From positions 37,411,409-37,475,408 of the forward strand of contig NC_134884.1 of assembly GCF_041734735.1 (NCBI RefSeq): DNA of 64,000 bases, in the 5' to 3' direction. Of the stretch, positions 59,621-64,000 are shown in pieces. The position numbers were made by a program, and so were the translations under genes. This stretch comes from Babylonia areolata (lineage: Eukaryota; Mollusca; Gastropoda; Neogastropoda; Buccinidae). Each line of letters opens with the position of its first letter. The stretch's first letter is position 1. The notes beneath the pieces are model-generated. The model was not told the origin of the DNA. It worked only from the letters and a program-made list of their open reading frames with translations, and did not search any database.

Positions 59621-59779
59621 ACTGACAGAGTGAAGACCAAAAAATATCAAAGGAAGAGAACAGAGGGAGGTGGGAGGGGGGGATGAGAGGGAAGGATCAA
59701 AGAGTACCTGTGCATTTAACACAGTCATTTTTGTTGTTGCTTTTTTTGTTTTGTTTTTTTTCTTTTTTTTTTTCATTAC

Positions 59780-59914
59780 CTCCCTCGATCACCTCTGCCA
59801 CTTCTGGGTCCTCTGGGTCGGAAGTGTCCCTCCCTTCTGAATCTCTGTCTTTGGGCCTGGCCGCCATTCTCATCCCCTCCTGCCCCACCTGAGGCACCGT
59901 CATCATCAGCGAAC
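59780..59914 (-). CDS. ZNFX1: Exon 2, RG-rich N-terminus
   Basis: The acceptor is CATCAG and the donor is AG|GTAATG. The exon encodes about residues 33-78. It starts with an acidic/glycine stretch (FADDDGASGGAGGDENGG) and passes into an arginine-rich segment ending RGPRSGRGDRGR, typical of RGG-type RNA-binding tails. Phase 2 in, phase 2 out. Confidence 0.82.
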
Positions 59915-59942
59915 CTGATGGAGAAAGATGAAATGATAACAG

Positions 59943-59944
<2 letters not shown>

Positions 59945-59987
<43 letters not shown>

Positions 59988-60047
59988 GTGTGTGTGTGTG
60001 TGTGTGAGTGTGTGTGAGTGTGCCTCTTGTGTATGTATGTGTGTGTA

Positions 60048-60095
<48 letters not shown>

Positions 60096-60110
60096 TATGT
60101 GTGTGTAGCA
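59945..60110. repeat. (GT)n-(GA)n tract upstream of exon 2
   Basis: GT repeats to about 60050, then about 20 GA units. Confidence 0.95.
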
Positions 60111-60224
60111 AAATTTACAATTTTACTTCAAGACAGTAACTCTGTTCAGCAGTTCCTTTTTCTCAGGTGACTTCCCAGAAGCCAAGTCTCATGTCCAAGC
60201 GTGTCCACTATATTTTACAAAATG

Positions 60225-60720
60225 AATGATAGCAATAAATCATCCAATTTCCACCCCATTTCCCTCACTTCAGTGCTGACTGCCCATTTTGACAAACATC
60301 AGATCCATGACCAGTGGCCCACACTGATTTTTTGGAACACAACTTATTCTCATTATTGACAATCTTGCCAAAAAGCTTGACACCGGAGATGAAACAGACA
60401 GGAACCATACTTCTTGACTTTGCCGAAGCCTTCGACAGTTTCCCATATCAAACCTTCTGATGCCTGAAGCTTTATCACAATGTCAATGTGGTCTGCTCTC
60501 TAGTGGGTAAGGAGTCTCCTCATGTTTCTAAGGAGATTCAGTCTCTGGGCTGCCACACACAAGGCCCCACACCAAATCCCACTATCTTTCAGGCCTACAT
60601 TAATGACTTGAACATGAACATGAAAGCTCAGGTCCATCCAGGTCAATCTAGCTGTTTGCTGGTGACATCATCCTCTACCAGCACATTCATGGGCACCAGA
60701 CTAACTCCAGTTCCAGAAAT
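60225..60720 (+). mobile_element. Decayed LINE reverse transcriptase fragment
   Basis: Short in-frame islands typical of RT remain: GTILLDFAEAFDSFPYQTF (60399-60455) and FQAYINDLN (about 60588-60614), with stops and shifts between them. Old copy. Confidence 0.7.
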
Positions 60721-61129
60721 ATCTCAACAAACTGGTGGATATACATGCAGACATTCCTCCAGTCTTTCCCTCAGCCATGCACATTTGGATCTGAATGCTT
60801 TCTCATCCTTGCCCTCTCTGTCAGCTCCCAAACTGCCTTTGGGCAAGCCGTCCTGGGCTGGGCATACCCCAACCCCATTTTTCTCCCCTTGAACCCCCCC
60901 CCCCCCCCCCAGAATGATGATGAAAATGATGGTGATGCTACTGTAGTGTGGAACAACATGACATGGCTGTACTTGATGCTTCCTTTCATACCACATTCTG
61001 GAGAGAGAGAGAAAAAAAAAATCCACGCTGTGTGTGTGGTCGCTGTAGTGTGCTATCATGATTTTACTTTTTAGTAGTAGTAGTAGTAGTAGTAGTGTAG
61101 GGACTGGCATTTGACTGCCTAGGCCTCAC

Positions 61130-61650
61130 GGCCTTTTTGATGTCCCCTTCAATATTGGTCTCCTTTTATTTGTGGGATACATATATGTTTTCTTTTACAT
61201 GTTCTGTAAACCACTCATCAAAGTCAGTAATATTTTCTTTTAAACTGATGTTCATGTCAAGGAGATTTTTTAACACATTAGTATTTTGTGCAAGTTTAGT
61301 TTCGATTGGTAGTGCATTCCATATTTGTGCAATTCTATTAGCTAATGAATTTTTACTTAGGTCAGTATTACAGTGCTCTTTACAAATTTTCATCATTGAT
61401 TTTCTTGTACTCTCATAATCTGACATTCTAAAAATATTATTCACATTGACTTCATTATAGCAATTTAACATTTTGTATGTTTCTATTAAATCCCCTCTTA
61501 GCCTTCTTCCCTTTAATGAATGCAGATTTAAGTATATTAGTCTCTGTTGATAGCTCATAGATTTGCATTCTTTTAATATTTTAGTTGCTCTTCTTTGTAC
61601 CCTTTCTATAGCTATAGATTGTCTCTTAGGGTAAGAAGTTTTAGATCCAG
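61130..61650 (-). mobile_element. LINE reverse transcriptase C-terminal fragment
   Basis: Open on the minus strand: IERVQRRATKILKECKSMSY, QQRLIYLNLHSLKGRRLRGD, then IAQIWNALPIETKLAQNT. ERVQRRATK...Y..RL..L.L.SL..RR.RGDLIE is typical of the thumb region of Jockey/CR1-type LINEs. It keeps only the 3' end. Confidence 0.88.
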
Positions 61651-62289
61651 AGATTTCTAACACAAAAATAGAATGTCCAAGCATCAAAGTGTAGGTGTTG
61701 GGGAACAGGGGGAAGGGGGTATCAGTATGTGTCAAGTTCAGATCTTTGATTTTGTATCCTTTAGAAAGATTTTTTTTTTTTTCAAATCCAGTTATCTATC
61801 TCTCCCACTTTCTCTCATTTACTCACGCTGAAAGAAAGAAAAATACTACAGAATATGTCAAAATAAATGAGGAATCAGTATAAAACCGACCAATCAAAGA
61901 AATATGAAATGGGTGCTCTTTTTAATTAACGGTATCACTACCATAAAATTGAATCTATCACCCGTTGATGTGTTGTAATTTACAATTACATGCCCTTTAT
62001 CTGTCTCGTCTCAAAAACATTTTCACTTTGGACAACATGAGACGGATGAGGAGTAAAAGGGGAAATACGAAGGAAGAAGAACATAAAAAAAGAAAACGCA
62101 CCGTTGGAAATAACAGATGCACACACTCCACCTCAAACTGTCAAAACCAGGCAGTCGTCTGCCTCCAACAACTGGCGATAAATCCTACACCAAACAATGT
62201 TAAAGTAGACACGAGTTATTGCTCTTCGATTCACCTGCTCTCTGTGTGTGTATGTGTGTTGCAGGTGGGAAACGAATGTGTGAGCCGAA

Positions 62290-62535
62290 GTCCAGACACA
62301 CAGTGAATGCGAACAGCCCGCCGCGGACTTTGAACACTCTTGAAGGGCTTCAGCTGCCAATTTTACGTGCTACTGACCCTGTGGTGCGTATTTTAGCGTC
62401 ACGGATAAGTCTCTTTACAATGACATGACTCACCCCTTGCCTGGAAATTCCTTTACGATCCTTTTTGCACCCCAGCCTTTCTCCTTGAAACAGTTTTCAA
62501 TGGTAACCTTATCACTTTCACTAAAAGGCATGGTT
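62290..62535 (-). mobile_element. Decayed DNA transposon N-terminus (mariner-like HTH)
   Basis: Homology to a transposase DNA-binding region runs from 62531 to about 62300 across one apparent single-base deletion at the GKGW position (near 62433) and one stop near RKIGS. No DDE catalytic region or terminal inverted repeats were recognised. It lies about 40 bp from the start of a LINE remnant on the opposite strand. Confidence 0.55.
62434..62531 (-). CDS. ZNFX1: Exon 1 candidate: transposase-like HTH start of the ZNFX1-like gene
   Basis: ATG at 62531 opens 32 codons beginning MPFSESDKVTIENCF and ending EFPGKG, then a consensus GTGAGT donor. The peptide resembles the N-terminal helix-turn-helix of mariner-like transposases (MPFSE.DK...EFP.KGW pattern). 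Its two leftover bases join exon 2 in phase, reading GKG-FADDDG. Past the donor, transposase-like sequence continues in another frame (VIVKRLIRDAK, then RKIGS), so this is a decayed transposon piece. Either it has been exonised as the start of the gene, or it is an unrelated fossil and the true first exon lies beyond the window. The phase match alone has a one in three chance. Confidence 0.38.
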
Positions 62536-62574
62536 GATCCTTCCAAACTGAAACTTTGAACAGAACTGATTTTG

Positions 62575-63360
62575 TAGAAGCTAACGAACTGGCTGTGCCT
62601 CTAGCGCATCTCCGGTTCAGACTCACTCTAGATACTGGAAAACTTCCCTCAGAATGGAAGACGCGGCGTACGTGAGCCCCATGTTCAAGAAAGGCAGCAG
62701 AATGTCCCCCAACAATTATAGACCTGTGAGCCTCACTTGCGTCGTCTGCAAGGTCATGGAAAAGTTAGTGAGAAGAGCTGTGACGGGCCACCTCAGTCGA
62801 AGAAAATGACATTGTCACTCGTGAACAACATGGTTTCATCTCAGGCCGGTCATGTATAACACAGCTACTGGAGGTCATGGACTCATGGACAGAGGCAGTC
62901 GACGAGGGAGGAAGTGTAGACGTTAATTACACTGACTTTCAAAAAGCATTTGACAGTGTTCCTCATCGTCGACTCATGGAAAAGGTCTCTGCTTGTGGCA
63001 TCAGGGGTAAACTTCTTCGATGGATCGGCGACGTTCCTCAGTTGCAAACCGCCGAACGCAACGCATAGTGATCAACGGAGTGATGTCCCAGGAAGGCAAC
63101 GTAACCAGCGGCATTCCTCAAGGAAGTGTACTGGGACCAATCCTCTTTGTGATCTACATAAACGATCTACCTGCCAACGTGAAGAGCCAAGTAAGGATGT
63201 TTACCAGAGTGAATGTTCCGAACAATCATGCGGAAACCATGCAGAACGACTTGGACGAGCTGATGCAATGGTCCGACAAGTGGCAACTAAAGTTCCATCC
63301 AGAGAAGTGCTGCGTCCAGAAACTAGGCCACGAAAGAGAAACTGGAGTACCGTGAACAGT
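62575..63360 (+). mobile_element. Broken LINE reverse transcriptase (CR1/Jockey-like)
   Basis: Pieces in order across several frames: LAVPLAHLRFRLTLDTGKLP, NNYRPVSLTCVVCKVMEKLV, EQHGFISGRSC, then DFQKAFDSVPHRRL, GIPQGSVLGPILFVIYINDL and WSDKWQLKFHPEKC. At least three frame changes and an early stop are evident. The FADD catalytic box is missing after VRMF, so the copy is inactive. Confidence 0.9.
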
Positions 63361-63394
63361 AAAGACAAAGACGGCAACTCAATTAGAGTCATGG

Positions 63395-64000
63395 CCTGGC
63401 TTCGCTAACGAAGATCTAGGAAGGGCGTTGTCCACGTCTGATGCAGGCACGCTCATGGCTGACAAGGCCAATGCGGGAAAAGCAGAGTCGGCCGCAGCGG
63501 TTGCAAGGGAAAGTCTGGTCTGGGTTCGCGGCTGCAGCGTCGCGGTTCTTCCTCCTTCTGCGTTTGTCCTCAAGGCTGGCCCTGCGGTTGTTTTCGAAGG
63601 AGGAGACAGCTTGGTGGATGGTGCGTCGCCAGGTCTCTCGATCAGCGGCTACTGCGGACCACTGGCGATGGTCAATGTGACAGGCACCGAGAGCTTTCTT
63701 CAAGGAGTCTTTGTATCTCTTCTTGGGTGCTCCTCTGTCACGGTGGCCAGTGGACAGTTCGCCATACAGCGCGATCTTGGGCAGGCGGTGGTCCTCCATC
63801 CTGGACACGTGCCCTGCCCAACGTAGCTGGGTCTTTAGCAGCACTGCCTCAATGCTGATAGTCTTTGCCTGCTCCAGGACCTCGACATTTGTGATGTAGT
63901 CACTCCAGTGGATGCTGAGGATGGTGCGAAGGCAGCGCTGGTGGAAGCGATCAAGCAGTCGTATGTGGTGCCGGTAGGTGACCCAGGTTTCGGAGCCATA
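63395..64000 (-). mobile_element. LINE 3' end running off the window
   Basis: Minus-strand frame open from the window edge to a stop at 63416. It contains YGSETWVTYRHHIRLLDRFH, CLRTILSIHWSDYI, LRWAGHVSRMEDHRLPK and GRPKKRYKD-type GAPKKRYKD. It finishes with a C2H2-like PCNRCGRLCFSRIGLVSHER. This is the common C-terminal region of an endonuclease/RT LINE. The visible part is unbroken; the rest lies beyond the edge. Confidence 0.88.

Overview
The window looks like nuclear DNA from a marine gastropod mollusc. It is AT-rich and loaded with long (CA)n/(GT)n, (GA)n and (AT)n tracts. It carries several dispersed tRNA-like SINE families, LINE fragments of several clades, and one large gene with short exons and long introns. 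The gastropod assignment is inferred from the repeat families and the look of the gene, not from a database match.

The main content is a single minus-strand gene for a ZNFX1-like protein (NFX1-type zinc finger-containing protein 1, a superfamily 1 RNA helicase). I traced 28 coding exons from an ATG at 62531 to a stop at 11866. Every intron is GT-AG, every junction keeps the reading phase, and the exon lengths add to 6576 nt (2191 residues). In order, the protein has an uncertain transposase-like first exon, an RGG-rich and helical N-terminus (exons 2-6), and a pre-helicase region (exons 7-8). The split UPF1-like helicase follows (motif I in exon 9, motif II in exon 14, motif III and the QHRMRPE box in exon 15, last motifs in exon 17). 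After it come NFX1-type Cys/His zinc fingers (exons 19-22), a helical stretch (exons 23-24) and an unfamiliar tail (exons 25-28). The helicase insertion contains an internal tandem duplication (exons 9-11). The RZ-type C-terminal zinc finger expected of ZNFX1 was not found.

The introns hold nearly all the rest. A LINE with an intact 994-residue endonuclease/reverse transcriptase frame sits on the minus strand at 14671-18560, inside a 41-bp minisatellite. Three further intronic tandem arrays (38.2-39.35 kb, 40.1-41.0 kb, 50.9-51.7 kb) are each interrupted by a SINE-like element. Two arrays contain copies of the 5' edge of the neighbouring exon (exons 14 and 17), which suggests that intron/exon boundaries seeded them.

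Downstream of the gene (1-11.3 kb) I see no convincing coding gene. There are microsatellites, a LINE remnant, SINE pieces and a CpG-rich promoter-like patch near 6.77-6.98 kb. Upstream (60.2-64 kb) the region is a pile of broken LINE pieces, so the true promoter and first exon of the ZNFX1-like gene may lie outside the window.
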